DNA from: Acanthaster planci
Lineage: Eukaryota > Echinodermata > Asteroidea > Valvatida > Acanthasteridae
Assembly (NCBI RefSeq): GCF_001949145.1
Contig: NW_019091377.1
Coordinates: 1,498,168 to 1,562,167, forward strand
Direction: 5' to 3'
Length of the DNA: 64,000 bases
In this document: piece after piece, positions 43,701 to 56,200 of the stretch
Layout of the letters: each line of letters starts with the position of its first letter
Position numbering within the stretch: position 1 is the stretch's first letter
Notes under the pieces: model-generated
The model's database searches: none
Told to the model about the DNA's origin: nothing
What the model saw: only the letters and a program-made list of their open reading frames with translations
Program-made: the position numbers and the translations under genes

Positions 43701-46657
43701 TTGAAGGTTGCCAATTTATCCACCATTGAGAATAATGCAACCTTCACATTCTGCGCACCAGACATTATTAGATACAGACGTTTTTCACAAATGCCAATGA
43801 ACGGCATTAGCTTCGAGCACTCGTGAAACACCTCTCTTGGGTTATTCCTGTGATCAGATCTGCCTTTATTGTGGTGAAAATGGGGAGGCTGATCCTGATT
43901 GCACTCTCTGCGCAGGGTTCGGCCCTGCAAAATTAACGTTCCTTCCCCAGACTTTTTGACAAGACTGATCCCAGAAATAAAACTACTGCTTCAGAAAGAA
44001 AAAAAAGGTTTACTCATGATAAAACCAAATTTGAAATAAAGTCATCCAGCTGATATGATTTAACAATTAAATTTGAATTTTCTGTGATAATTTTGAAGGT
44101 CGAATTCTGAATATTGTCTGTCAGAGAAATTAATGCCAAATTTGCTACCTTCAGAGTGTAATGTGGCACCATGAAAGTTTCTCTTGTCAACATTTATCAC
44201 CATTCTTCAATAAGCCAGTTGCCATTTCAAAAAGCCAAGGTCCTTTGGGAATAAAGCACATGCGAAAGTCTGTGCATGGCTGTGCTCAGAGGACAGGTTG
44301 TCACACAACGGCACAGCCGTTCCCATACAGCCTCACACTGGGCATGGGCTGTTGGAATACCGAACTGGCTCGCTGGTGATCTGTTTATACGGCCAACCTT
44401 AGCAAATTTATGTAACTTGCAATTCTCATCACCAGGCAGAAATCTAATTACCAGGCAGAAGAATTATTCGTTATTATCTGAAAACTGATCCTAATATACA
44501 TGCACATACACATACAAACAATGCACATTCCACAACTTTTATTGACTGTAACTACCAAAACTTTCAGCTTACAAATTTTCTTCCCGGAATCACTCTGAAA
44601 CTTGTATCAAAATTGACAGTGGGGGGGGGGATTGTAAACACTGCTCACTGCTCACTTAAGCCTAATATGGGGGTATTTGGTCCAAAGTATCCAATATGTA
44701 GCTCTGCTGTAAAGACGACAGACAGGCTATCCATTCACTCTTACCACTCTGTGCAAATGGTTATTCTCTCTTGCATTCAAAATGCCCATCGGTGAACGGA
44801 ACTACATGTCACATTTAGCAAGTGTTGAGCAAATTTAAATGAGCTTGTGTTGAAGTCCAGGCACGTCCACATTCCCAAATCAAACAGGCAAACATTATGA
44901 GTGCCAGAGCACATTCCCAAGACTTTCACAACACGCTCCGTCGATTCTTCCCATTTTTCTACCCCGGAAACAGGTCAAGCATAGAGCAATACACAGGCAT
45001 GCCAACAGGGTACAAGTCCATCCCTTCCGTGGGCAGTTTTACACTGCACAAAATCCGCAGGGCCATGCCGGCGACAAATGCAAAGATGCTTTATTCCCTC
45101 TATCAAACATTCAACAACTGAACGGGCCAATAATTTTTAATTTCTGAGCAGGAAATGGACAGAAGGATTGCATAACATTTTTGAGGTGAGAATGTTCCTT
45201 TAGAGGAAAACTTTTTTATACAAGACTGTAAGAACAGGAATTATTTTTTACAAATTGTGTCAATTCCAAACACTCTTGAAAATAAAACAAATAGTTTTAT
45301 CACATCTTTTCCTGAGGAATGATCCTTCAAAGCTTGTTTTCAAAGCTTCAAGAAGGTATAATCTCCACGCTTTCAAATACAATAAATATACACATGAGTA
45401 AATTATTATTTAAAAATTCAAATGAACATCTAACGCTAATAAAAAGAAAATTATGCATGGACACACAAGAAAACTTTGAGTTGGAACTTGGAAGGCAATT
45501 GGGTATTTTCAGGAAGCTGAGGCTTGTGGAGAAATGCCTCACAAAGTCACAAGGACAAAGATTAGACAAAGTTGAAAGTACGTAGAATGAGAATGTGCTA
45601 GTTTCAAACCGATTTCACCTACATGTACCCTGTATTGAATCCGATTCCAAAGTAACACAAGGCCAGCAACCATGAAATTTCTCCATTTTGTGATGATGTC
45701 ATTCATTGAATACAGTTTGCATTTTGGAAGTGTCAAAATAAAATGCTTTGGGAACTGAGGATCTAGCTATCGATATGAGTGGAGAAGGGATACTACTAAA
45801 ATGAGTAACAACCAACCAGACACCCCTCCCTTGGAAAATCCCTGGGAGGAGGGGAGGCCGAGATATCACAAACAAATACAGGCAAGGTGCCAGTATTGAA
45901 CGACCCAGTTCTGGACAACCTTCACATATATGTCACGCCCCGAGGGAATTATGATGAAAACATCTGTGGTGGACATGGGCGAGGGCTGGGAGGATTCCTA
46001 CGGTGGGATGGAAATTCTCTCTCCTCAAGCGTGACGGTAGAGCCACGTTTGTTATGGTAGATTGGGACGCTGTGCTTTTCCTGTCCAGAGTGTACATGTA
46101 CAATGTATGTATACATTGCCCATATGGAAAAATGCTGGCAAGGGCTGGGTACCAGGGTATTATGTGTACATGTGTATGTTTTTGATAACTGCATCAGAGT
46201 GCTTTAACCAATCAGGGCCAAGATGCTCTATCATGAGGGATGGACATCATTGCCACGGCAACCCATGACCAACTATTTTAGCTTCTTCTACCGGTACTTG
46301 CTTATAGCTGCCACACTCAGTGGACTTGGAAGAGTCCAACTGTATAGGGGAACCAACAGTAACTATGGCAACTGATGTTCTTCTCACATGGTAAATCTGT
46401 GCACAGTTGGGTCTTACAAACAGCCAAGCTCATCAGTCAGAGGTGTTCAATGTTTCAAAGTTTGGGAGGAGCCCAGAAATGACTTGAAATGAATGAAAAA
46501 AATGACTGAAAATGTCTTCAATCTGACTGCTTTTCCCACTGACCTTGCTGATTTTGTACATGGCATCCTGCCCTCCCTCGCTCTCGTTCTGGAACTTCTC
46601 GTGGGCTGTGAACGTTCTGGTGATGTCTGCGAGGATGACTTGCTCAGCAGGTGAATT
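31590..46657 (-). CDS. RABGAP1: RabGAP, TBC domain and C-terminal coiled coil (RABGAP1/RABGAP1L type), twelve exons, 5' incomplete
   Basis: RABGAP1-family proteins speed GTP hydrolysis by Rab GTPases at endosome/Golgi membranes through a TBC domain. Twelve exons on the - strand join without a frame break to 470 residues plus stop, and their boundaries match the intron positions I remember for vertebrate RABGAP1. Seen: TBC motif IxxDxxR as ILADITRTF (Arg finger codon 46618-46616), YCQG with the Gln finger (41862-41860), [55 protein letters not shown], then a heptad-rich coiled coil with [16 protein letters not shown] and [15 protein letters not shown] near the end. Both catalytic fingers are present, so GAP activity is expected. 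The N-terminal PTB and kinesin-like regions and the start of the TBC domain are upstream and not found. A single invertebrate gene would correspond to both vertebrate paralogues. Confidence 0.96.
32084..32215 (-). CDS. RABGAP1: RABGAP1-like exon: CxxC and acidic linker
   Basis: Acceptor gttgacag, donor gtcagt. 44 codons, [20 protein letters not shown], then a Glu/Pro run. It keeps the C-E-x-C pair seen in vertebrates. Confidence 0.9.
32540..32695 (-). CDS. RABGAP1: RABGAP1-like exon: coiled coil with [16 protein letters not shown]
   Basis: Acceptor ctccccag, donor gtaaga. 52 codons. [16 protein letters not shown] is identical to the vertebrate core as I recall it. Confidence 0.96.
32760..32862 (-). 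mobile_element. Fragment related to the core of the 18754-19643 element
   Basis: On the - strand it reads TTGTCTAGAGGTAGGTCTAG, then GTCTTCGCTCC and GGAGATGCGTAGACAATAGA. The same order occurs at about 19095-19165. It lies in an intron of the RABGAP1-like gene. Confidence 0.65.
33133..33237 (-). CDS. RABGAP1: RABGAP1-like exon: coiled coil
   Basis: Acceptor ctgtaacag, donor gtaaaa. 35 codons, [20 protein letters not shown] through SETTQ. Confidence 0.95.
33591..33701 (-). CDS. RABGAP1: RABGAP1-like exon: coiled coil
   Basis: Acceptor actaacag, donor gtaggc. 37 codons, [20 protein letters not shown] through AMEKQLDK. Confidence 0.95.
33832..34152. repeat. Minisatellite, about five units of 60-69 bp, starting at a splice donor
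   Basis: The word ATGCAAAA recurs with spacings 69, 66, 61 and 60 (GCAAAA at 33832, 33901, 33967, 34028, 34088). Units carry GGCAGGGTCAAGGGGCGGAG or variants. The unit nearest 34152 contains the donor of the exon 34242-34153 (gtaagctccgcccc on the - strand). Confidence 0.88.
34153..34242 (-). CDS. RABGAP1: RABGAP1-like exon: linker and coiled-coil start
   Basis: Acceptor ccttgcag, donor gtaagc. 30 codons, [20 protein letters not shown] through DPLERIE. The donor is the first unit of the minisatellite at 33832-34152. Confidence 0.94.
34243..34558. other. RABGAP1-like intron, nothing else seen
   Basis: Short intron with standard splice sites and no repeat recognised. Confidence 0.6.
34559..34687 (-). 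CDS. RABGAP1: RABGAP1-like exon: end of the TBC domain
   Basis: Acceptor tgccccag, donor gtaaag. 43 codons, [20 protein letters not shown] then [16 protein letters not shown]. Confidence 0.96.
34961..35166. mobile_element. 206-bp MITE, GAGTCCATCACAAGTC family, copy in a RABGAP1-like intron
   Basis: The ends GTGTTATACTTGAGTCC and inverse GGACTCCAATACAACAC. The inside CAGTCTTAAGGCAATTCACA and GAGCTGTGACAAAAGCATTC match 25306-25488. The right part expanded into short GGACTTGTGAAA repeats. Confidence 0.78.
35733..35774 (-). CDS. RABGAP1: RABGAP1-like micro-exon: TBC domain
   Basis: Acceptor tttcttcag, donor gtaaga. Only 14 codons, [14 protein letters not shown], equivalent to GISVIFNVALGLLK of vertebrates. 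Confidence 0.95.
35775..38528. other. RABGAP1-like intron with a truncated MITE end and a possible regulatory segment
   Basis: 36206-36225 holds AATCTCACCCCTAG, an end of the 41623-41796 family. 36840-37000 is GC-balanced with GACAATTGTGTT (a SOX-like pair) and GCCGCCCAGCTGG (E-box). No exon recognised. Confidence 0.35.
38529..38672 (-). CDS. RABGAP1: RABGAP1-like exon: TBC domain
   Basis: Acceptor gatcacag, donor gtaagg. 48 codons, [10 protein letters not shown]..., [30 protein letters not shown]. Confidence 0.97.
38673..40809. other. RABGAP1-like intron, no supported feature except a short GT run
   Basis: GT dinucleotides at about 39768-39780. The 40130-40270 part is less AT-rich, but no function is evident. 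Confidence 0.4.
40810..40935 (-). CDS. RABGAP1: RABGAP1-like exon: TBC domain
   Basis: Acceptor tttttcag, donor gtcagg. 42 codons, [20 protein letters not shown] through FYQLERLIE. Confidence 0.97.
41623..41796. mobile_element. 174-bp MITE with CAGGGGTGAGATT ends
   Basis: The ends CAGGGGTGAGATT and AATCTCACCCCTG are exact inverse copies. ATAGTT stands directly outside both ends, consistent with a target duplication. The inside is rich in AGCTGAAA repeats. Confidence 0.85.
41824..41898 (-). CDS. RABGAP1: RABGAP1-like exon: TBC Gln-finger motif
   Basis: Acceptor ttatctcag, donor gtaagt. 25 codons, [20 protein letters not shown] then VLWLH. Confidence 0.96.
42175..42478. mobile_element. 304-bp hAT-like MITE (CAGGGTT ends)
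   Basis: It begins CAGGGTTCCTGC and ends GGGAACCCAACCCTG, with TGTAG directly outside both ends. The inside repeats CCATGACTTTTCCA-type words, as in widespread animal hAT-like elements of the form CAGGGTTC...GTCATGGAAA. Confidence 0.75.
42479..46543. other. RABGAP1-like intron, no other supported feature
   Basis: AT-rich intron with a G run at 44622-44631. No exon, gene or repeat structure recognised. Confidence 0.5.
46544..46657 (-). CDS. RABGAP1: RABGAP1-like exon: TBC Arg-finger motif
   Basis: Acceptor ccctgatcag, donor gtcagt. 38 codons, [20 protein letters not shown] through DAMYKISK. It contains I-x2-D-x2-R. Confidence 0.93.
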
Positions 46658-47198
46658 CTGATCAGGGAAAATAGAAACCGCAACAAAACAAAGGCATGAT
46701 TAAATGCTTTATGCCATATAACCAATTACCAGGAAGCATTTCTGGTAATGAGTCCTCAACAGTGCCCTAGGCACTGTAGCTTGAACCCTAGAGAAACCTG
46801 AGCAGAGGAGACGATCAGTAACAACTTTAGGGGAGGGAGGAAAACCAAGGTGAGGACTGTGAATCAATACCAAGGCCGCAGATGTGAACAGCAAAGAAAA
46901 AACAACAACAACAAAAACAACAGTGTCCCAAAATGGCAGGTTAACCACTTCATGCCGCAGTATTTTTCAATGTTGATGATGCTGGGCAGGCATGACTATC
47001 ATTTTTTCTGTTTTCAAAATCCTTCAAAAATTCATCATTTCATTTAACGGTCGTTTATAGCCGCACGAAGTAATCTTTAGGCACTACTCTAAGTTGACAG
47101 GTGACCTTGATTGACGCCCAAGTATTTCAGCCAGGCCTGCAGCCTTGTAAACAGAGCCCAGATTGCGCGGTGTTATATAACCTGGCTCAGTGCACTGC

Positions 47199-47516
47199 TG
47201 ACCTCTTTTAAATAGGGGCCAGATTAGCATGCAGCGGTGCTGTGTGGCTCATGGCTGCGGTGGTGGAGCGCTTTTGTCCCCGGTGGTAATCCGCTCGCTC
47301 TCAATGCCCCGAACCCTGGTATACGGTTTCAAAACAAGGCTGAATTATCACCACTTTTGAGAGTGAAAAATGTTGGTAATGCCCAGCAGCCTGGTCTTTT
47401 GTTTGGAATACGGTCTTTTGTTACAGGACCCTGTTTCCATTGTCCGAGTTCGGAGACCCCGGCCACGCATATAAAACATACGTCTCCGATTCCGGAGTCC
47501 CTGGCAGGAAGTGGTT
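47199..47516 (+). mobile_element. Dispersed repeat, copy 2
   Basis: The partner of 1-318. Both copies start CTGACCTCTTTT and end near GTTA(A/G)G. It lies in the large upstream region of the RABGAP1-like gene, antisense to it. Confidence 0.75.
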
Positions 47517-50500
47517 AAGGCAAGTTTCCACAACGCAGTCAAGAAATATTTATGTACTGTAATTGACCACAGTTCTGACTTTAAATTTATACCCAGCATT
47601 CAGGCTAGAAGACAAATGTCGGACTTTTCTAGATAACTATGGCTGACTTTGTGCACAAATGAATATCAATGAGCTCCATGTGAATGGAAGAGAGAGCTTT
47701 GTTATGTGTACCGAGTTATAAAAAGACTCCCCTTTGGGTGACAGTTGCACTTCAGTGGCTGACATTAAGCAATGAAAGCATACCTTACCATTGGGAGGTG
47801 AATATGGTAGACCATTCCTGGTCCTTTTCAGCATTGCAAAACTCTAATTACTGGAAGCGGGGGACCGGGCGGTCGGCACAGCCTTTCGGTTTGTTCACAA
47901 GTGAGGGGGGCGCTTGTGCATGGAACCCACAGCAAAGCAAATTGCAATGCGCAGCTTTCGCGAGGTTGGAAAACAACACTCGAACATAGTTAAGTGAGGC
48001 ATCCTTTGGTAGTGAAACCAAACCCCTTGTATAAATACGAGCAAGGAACAGCCCTCTGCCCCTTTAAAACCAAAGCCCTGTCTGTGAAACGTGAACATCC
48101 AGGTACAAACTGCTACGCATTTTCTCACTGTGAGAGAAAAGGGACCAATGATGATAAATGTCTTGCTCAAGAACAAGACTCTGAGGTAGGGGTGGGAAAC
48201 AGCCAACTGACAGGCAGAGAAGTACGAGTACCTTCACATTAACATGATTCCGTTCACAAACAAGCATGCTGCAGAACCAGACTGCTGAATAAACAAGACA
48301 TCTCCACGGACCGGACATACACAAAGCTTCACTTGCAAAAACAAGTCTTTTTTTTTTCATAAATTTTTAAATTTGGGCATAAACACTGTCTGCCCCAAAA
48401 ATCAATTCTGGCACTGACGGTGTAATACCCACTGCTTGCCGAAAGTCAATAAAGGCACCAAAACAAATACCCAAACCCTGAGAGTTTAAAACATATCCAT
48501 GATCACAAAATGGGATCAATAGCTCCTGCTTTTACAAATGGCAAAAAACATGTCATACCACTTTCTATAGGAAGGAACTTGGCCAAATAAACGCCTCTCT
48601 CTGAACAAATACTGAGAGATCAATTCTAGTCCATGGGGAGAAGCCAAAAATAGGCACTACCTCAATAATCCAAATTTAATTTTATACAATGCTTCTTCAG
48701 GCTTGAACAACATCCAAATTAATTGTTTACCAATTGCATTCTGCATCCTCCATGTTACGAACCATCTGTGAGTTCACTGCTCACTGCGTCGCTTGCTTGA
48801 AAACCTAATTGTGACCAGCTCTAACAAAAATGGGTAATAAGTCGCCAGATTCAGGTTATGAGCTTTTGATACGGCTGGATTCTGTACATCAAAAGCTACA
48901 ATGTGATATATGAATGACCCCCGGAGTGCGCTGCATTCCAGAGATATATAGACATTTGTATATCCACATTTTTGGATTCAATAAAAGCACTTTTTGAGAA
49001 AAAGCTCTTGAATTGTAGCGCTTGGAAACACAATGCTATGTAGGGTTTTCTACTGAATGATCAATTTTTCATCTTTATTCATCAGCATCCATGTTTGTAG
49101 TCACAAATTCTGAAAATATAAATATTATAGAAAGTATTAAAGGAAAAAACACAAAATCACTTTTTTAAAGAAATTTTGCCCTCTCCAAATAGAACAGGCC
49201 ATTACATGTTTTGGCCTTGCGTGACTTATTACCCTTTTTTGCAGAACTGGTCACAATTTTGATGAAACGTTTGTTTTCCTTGTATACACATCTAAATAAT
49301 ACTAATAATTGTATTTGTACTGTGGCAAACTACACAGGATACAAAGCGCTTACCGGCAGATATATTTTTATTACCCCTTCACATTGGGATCACAACATCT
49401 GAACATTCCTGAAACCATCTCAGCTCCCTGGGGAGTATACTAGCCCAATGCTGCCATATCAAGCACAAAGGGCTATACAATCTACCCCTCACAGGTACAT
49501 GTACCCATTTACTCCTGGGTAGAGAAAAGCACGTAGGGATAAAGTGACTTGCTCAAGATTCCAACATGCTGCCACCAGCTGGATTCAAACCTCCGACCCC
49601 AAGATCGCAAGCTACAAACCCCAACCGCTAGGTCACATGCCCCCTTTGCCCCTACACGCTCCCACTTGGTGGTGAAAGCATGCTTACAACTATTCTATAA
49701 ACATTATATGAAGGCTGTTGAAATGGGTGAGTCATTAAACATCTTGAGTCATGTGGCTGTAGTAAAAAAAAAAGTATCAACGCGAGGAATTGTCATGGAC
49801 TATTACCGGGAATGTACATGTACCACTTGATCTTGCCTCAAGTGATTAATCACAGAACTTCATGGTTCAGTGGACATGGGTCATGTGACTCATGTAATGT
49901 CAAGGTGTACAATCATTTGCCACACAGGCGATGACATCATATATGTACATGAATGCTGTTCCATTACCATCAAAATGCCAAGGAAATCCTTACATCATTC
50001 TAGTGGAGTCCGTACTCCTCACTTTGTAGCCAGTCACAGAAAGCTATGCCCAGATTTCAGATCCGGACAAGAACATCACTGCTTCATGATGTATACTGGA
50101 AAATGAAATAATACCCTCTAAGAAAATGGGACCTTCCAGAGCAAGCAAGCACTCTACTGGCAAGTCCCAGCTCAGATGTTCCATTTGGAGATTCCGGGGG
50201 GGGGGCTGTCTTTTTGCCCATATATCACAGGCAATGGATGAGTGATGCGGGCACTTAACTCCTAGATCCAGTGCAAATCGGAGGTCTCACTGCAAGGAGG
50301 AATCGCGTGGATATACAATTTACCAGTGAACTGCATCAACTATTTTCTCTAAAGATGGTCCAACTGCAACACAAGAGGACAGTTTGATTTCTTGTACTTG
50401 AGGTTTTACCAGACGGGAGTCAGGAAAAGTGACATCTTGGAGTAAAAATCTCGGCCGGGAATCAGGCGACGTAAGAATCCTTCAGTTTTCAGTTTTGCAC

Positions 50501-51263
50501 ATTTCCCCTCGAAACTGTGTATTTCATGTCTGAAAATCATCTCAGAGTCCAGGCAGAAGGCACTGATTGGCTACCTTCTGTCAAGTGACCAGATTAGCAT
50601 GTTAATGCCATCAGCTGCATATTGGGTGACTAAACTAATGGCTTTGCTTTGAAGTTGCAGGTAACTGGAAGTCACTGTTTATCATTTTTTGTTTGTTTGT
50701 TTGTTTTTTAAATGATAACCAAAACATAATTTGCCATTCCTGTTCTCTTTATCCTAACTTTTTAAAATCTAACATCAGAAACTTATCCAGATTGGTTAAT
50801 TCTATTTGACCCTTTTAATATTTGTCCTCATTATCGCTCCAATTCTAGCATTCGTCACAGGTCACTGGACTTTCGGTTGAATTTTGGCACTTGACATAAG
50901 TAGGACAATAATTGATAATTGAGGCACGGCCTGGCATACGCACAGCGATCTTATCACGGTTGTCCTCCACCAGCAGTAGCAAATAATGTACTCCACTTCA
51001 AATATTTCTCACCAAGTGAAAGGGGGCAGAATACCGCAAATCAATACGATTCTCGTTAGGGCACCCGGCACTATCAAACGCAGAAGTTAATTTTGTCGGC
51101 TGAGCACCAAGCAAGGGTCATGTTTACAGCCCCGCCGACGACAAATTGCAGTCCACCTGGACAGCTTTGTTGAAAAGTGCTCAAGTGCTGAGAAAAAGAA
51201 AAATCTTAGTGGGCTTGTGAAGAGCAAAAGAGGCCGGGCATCAGTAGGGTAGAGACAGAGACA

Positions 51264-51281
51264 CAGAGAGAGAGAGAGAGA
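51264..51281. repeat. (AG)n microsatellite
   Basis: Nine AG dinucleotides in a purine-rich stretch. Confidence 0.9.
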
Positions 51282-53164
51282 AAAGCGAGGAAATCTCTGG
51301 GTCAACTGTTCAATTACTGTTTGCGCAGTTTGCACATGACAAATCTGCTTCATTGTCCACATCTCCCCCCCCAAAAAAAAAAGACGCTGCAGCATCGCAG
51401 GGATATCTTTTCATCTGGCAAAACCCGGCCGAGGGAAAAGAAAATTCAAAAGAAATGGGGAGTTGGACTGAAGGAGAATTCCGGGGTGGTACGATCGTTG
51501 CCAGGGGAGCGCTTAATTTCCTGGCCGCAGCACGCTACTCTGAGTCCGAAGTAAATGGAGAGGCATGTTTCTTGCCCAGAGTGCGCTTGATCAATTAGTG
51601 GGCGGTCGTGTGGTGCATCCATGCACATGTACCAGTGAGCATGTTTACTTCCAGACCCATGAAATTGGAAAGTCTAGCAAAGGTTTGTATTTCCTAAAAA
51701 AAAAAATTCAATTAATTAATGATAAAAAAATCTTGCGGATTATCAGGCAAGATGGTAATCATACTCAACATTACAGGCAATGTACATTACACTGTACAAA
51801 CTACAAATTCTTGCAGTATGCCAGCATGCTTCTACATGTATCTGTATATCTGTAGTCATGCATGTAGTCTTGAAAAAACAAACAAAAAACTGTCGATGTT
51901 CATTATGGTGCTTTTGCAACACGATCCATGCAAACAACGTTATCATGTCTCCTGGCTTTTTCTCCTTTACTACGAACATAACAGTACGTATGTCTAAATT
52001 TGTTATGAAGTTGTAATCAATTAGACAGCAAACCTAACCTAAGTAGTAAAAAAAACTTTATGTTCATACACAGAACCCATGACCTTTTAAGGTTCGTATT
52101 ACCTTATGAACCCAAGTAGGAAAAAACTTTGTATTCATGCACGGAGCAGAACACATGAACTTTGTTCATGATTCACAGATTCACGCTCTTCTAACCAAAT
52201 CTTGCAAACAAATAAGAAAAAGAAACGTCACCAAAAAATCTGAACAAAAACAGGAGCTGTTCAATCACGGCTAGCTACAGTTTAAGCCATTTTCCAAATC
52301 TTGTCTTCATTCCCGGCTTCAGCTTTATCTGAGGCTCTGAAAGCATGCTTGAAAATTTACTCCAACCAAACCCTCCCATGTTTCGGCAGCAGAAACAGAG
52401 CCTCAAGGGACTATAACATTTAGGGAATTGGAAATGCTTCATCGAAAGTGAGAGCTTATGGGCTGCGACTTCACCTAATAATGCCGAGTGAACGAGTAGT
52501 TTGAGCTACTTCAAACCAGAATGTTATTCAATGTCCACTTGTCACTCCGTGGATCCAACGACAACTTGAGACTTGGAGGTCAGGATGGGGGGCTTTCTAT
52601 ATGGGTTACTGGGTCAATGCCGCTGATACCACGGTCATGATCGCCCTCAAGGAGAATTTCTTCCAATGGCTTTCAAGGTCATCAATTCCGGAGCAGTTCT
52701 TAAGACCCGAGTTAATGACCATGGCGGGCCGACCTTCCAGTTACCTCCTCAAACCAATCTGTCGTCGTCATTAATGAATTCTGGTCTACCCCTCTGAAAC
52801 ATACACATGCAATTTATGTCGAGACCTTCATTACAAAGAGCTTTCCCGTACAAAAAAGCTGAGTACTACATGAATTATAAGAACGTTCATTGATATCACT
52901 CTCAACTGTAAATGTCATTTAACTCTTACTCGGGCCAACCAGGGATTATTAAAATCCAGGCCAAGCCCCTTCACACCTTGTCACGCTTGATCAGGACTTT
53001 GGGAAATTCGTGGAAGTGAAGAATTCAGAAAAATAAAAAAAATCAAAACAAGGCAAAGACTGAAGGTGGTGAGAAACACGCCACCAACCCAAACCAAATG
53101 GTGCAAACTATCACTGTTTGCAGTGAAAATATGGCAATGCATTTGTAACCAAACACACACAATC

Positions 53165-53270
53165 TACAGTGGAACGCCGCTATAACGAACATGATGCGGT
53201 CCACGCTTAATGTTCAGTACAGCAGTCATTCGGTATAGCAAAATTAATTGCTGAACATTTCATTGCCATG
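53165..53270. mobile_element. Possible end of a pogo/Tigger-like DNA transposon
   Basis: ACAGTGGAACGCCGCTATAA, CGAAC and GCGGTCCACGC, then TCAGTACAGCAGTCATTCGG, resemble CAGTNGAACC.CG.TATAACGAAC...GGTCC ends of pogo-type elements. No opposite end was found. Confidence 0.4.
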
Positions 53271-56200
53271 TTAAATAGCGCCCTCTCTTGTCTAACTGAA
53301 GTGCACCCCCTTGTGATACTATGATTCGCTGCTTTTGTGATGTTTTGCCGTTGCAGTTGAAGTTTTTAGAAATGTACCGTATCTGTTAATTATCTTTGTT
53401 TTTTATTAAGTCTTGAGGTACAAAATTGCTATTTAGTTTTATCCTAAAACTTCTAAAACGTTTGATATTTAAATGTCTGAAATCATTTTTCCTCGGGGGG
53501 GTAAAATTAATGCTATTTTTTCTTCTCGAGGTTTAGAACACTTGCTGCCACTTTGCACGATGTTTCATGATGCCAACTTTTATCTAACATCACAAATCTT
53601 CAAATAGAGCATCATGCATTATTTTGGACCACAGTGATTACCTGACCTAATATAAGAGACGCTTGTGGAACCTTGCTAGGGCAGGGAACCAGACTACAGG
53701 TGCATGGCAGGTGCATGATAGCCACGGGCAAGTTGCAGTGATGGCCATTTGTTAACTGATGGTTGATTTGGCCTGGTAATCCAGGAAATAAATGTATTCT
53801 GTGCACAGGTTGTCAGGGAAAACTGACTGGGTTTCAATGAATGGTTGTCACTCAAAAATTGCCCGATGTGTTGAAAGTCAAAGCCTAGCCTCTCTCAGTG
53901 CTACCACAGAGGGCACCCTTCTGTTGGCAACCCCCTACGCAAGCATCAGCTACTTCTACTAGGAAACCCAATTCAAGGCCAGCCACCTTTAAATTCTTGC
54001 CCACCGTCCTCTATCAGTGCCATCACTGATGCAACTTTCAGGTCAGTGTCAAACGGGGACCAATTCAAACATTTCAACACGCTTCGCAATCTCTCCCCCA
54101 TGATCAACTGGAGCAAAAGACCCAATTCCTGACAGCCCCGCTACCCCTAAAAAAGAAAGTCGTCCAATTAGGCCGCAAGTGGCCTGTCATCGGTACCCTT
54201 CAAGCTGGGGGGACCAGCTATTCAAATTGATAACAAGCATTAAACACTTGACTTAACTGCCACTGAAAAAATCTTAATGAGAAGCCGGGAATGAGACAAG
54301 ATGTAAAAAAAAAATGTTCGGGATTCTGGAATGTTCGTGTGGGTGACCTCTCTGAGAAGAACCAGGCAGAAAATAAACAATTTTCTCTTTTCAAAATGAA
54401 GAATGAAAATCCATACATTGAATGCCTGGCATCTACAGAGAATTTTGAAATGCACAACATGCCAAGTGCAAAGGAAAAGATTTATGGGAGGGACCATCTA
54501 AAATAATACTGAGTGCATTGCCATGCCTGTCGATTGTGTCAATGCACCCAATTTTGTTCAATTCAACCAAGAGATCTTCAGAAATTGTCAGGAAAATGAC
54601 AGGCAGATTAAAAAAGCCACAACAACACAAAACAAATAACACACAATCAAATTCAAGTCAAAACAAAAACAAAAAACGCAAATCCAAACAAGGACATGCG
54701 ATACAACAAAATTAAAACAGGGTTTGGATATATCTACGACAACAGTCCACCAAATGCTACATTTTGAATGAAGTCTGACATTAGCTGCAAAACACGCATC
54801 CTCCTTTTTTGTACAATTCTGCTTTCATGTTATTCTCCATAAACATCTTGAATTTGTCCCCAAATGGAAAAACCCTCCAAATGTTTTGGCAGGTGTGATA
54901 TTTCGTTAAAGGCCAGTGTAGTCCAAAGACAAAAACAGGACATCTATTTCTTCCGCCCACACCCCCGAGACACATTCCTCTTCATTGAGAGCAGCAAGAG
55001 GCTGAAAAACAAGACTGACTGGTCAACCCACAAATGGAAAAACATAACGTTTCTCGCAACATGCAAAATTGCTTGGTGCGAAATCCAGAATTTCTAGACA
55101 GTTCTTCGGAATGCCCACGGCAAACCAAGAGCCGAATCAGAAGGAAAAACTGCTCAAGGCACTTTTTTTCTTTCAAGAAGGAACGCTACAAATCAAAGTT
55201 GGCAGACCCTGTGTGGATTTCCCTAGCTGAAGGCGAATAATTGAATCATACATCTTGGGGAGGGGGAACTAAATCTTCGCTCCACATGACGGATGACAGC
55301 TTTGATGTAGGTCTCATATTAAAATATCTAAACTTTATCATTATAAGACAGTCACTGACAAATTTCTTGTGCCAAAAGGGAACAGAATGGACTTGAAATT
55401 GATAGAGTCACAACACGGCGATAGGATAAGGATCTCAGACGGCAAGCTGTTTACGAGCCTGCCTATTTTCACAAGCCGTAGGCAAATTACCACAGGGGAC
55501 TATGATTACAAACAGGAGACCGGGATTTCAAAGTGAACTGGTAAATAACTGATAAACATAAAAACTTTGGTTTTCTTCATTTCATGACATTTGGGTCATA
55601 ATGAGAGACACTTGGAATTGATGAGATCAAAATTGGCTTTGTTCACAGGGAATGATAAGGACATGTCCTGCCTTCCAGTCAGGCGCTCATCCCGTTCTAT
55701 ATCTCACATTATAAAGGAAAGTTCAGGAAATGACATTTTTGACAGACTGCACCTCAGATGGGTGCCCTCTGTAGCTTGGGCGCAGATCCAATAGATATAA
55801 ATTGGGCCAGGGTTAGAAAGCTCTCAAGATGCTTAAAACAATCTGGAACTCTGACAGGCCACAATATACATGCAAATGTACATAGACGGCCACAGCCAAA
55901 TAAATCCTCTCCATTAGAACACACACTGGAAGCCTCCCCCTTCCATTAGTCCTGTCTATTAATAACAACACCCTCTATCGGTCTATGGTCACTGCTTTTA
56001 ACAGACACAACTCCACTCAAGCCGAGACCCCCAAACAAGCAAGTGAATGCCTGGTCCATTATGTGCCATTTTGGTAAACCATTTCCCATCTAGCTTCAGC
56101 AACTTCCGCAGGGCAACCGACCTCCTTTTCCCAGAGTAGCGTTTACTGGTACCTTCTTTGTCCCACTTGTGCCAAAGAATGACTAAATGGCTGATGTTAA

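Noticed and set aside
54433-54642. - strand frame with DLLVELNKIGCIDTIDRHGN as an exon
   Set aside because: It looks protein-like, but I see no matching splice phases and no family similarity.
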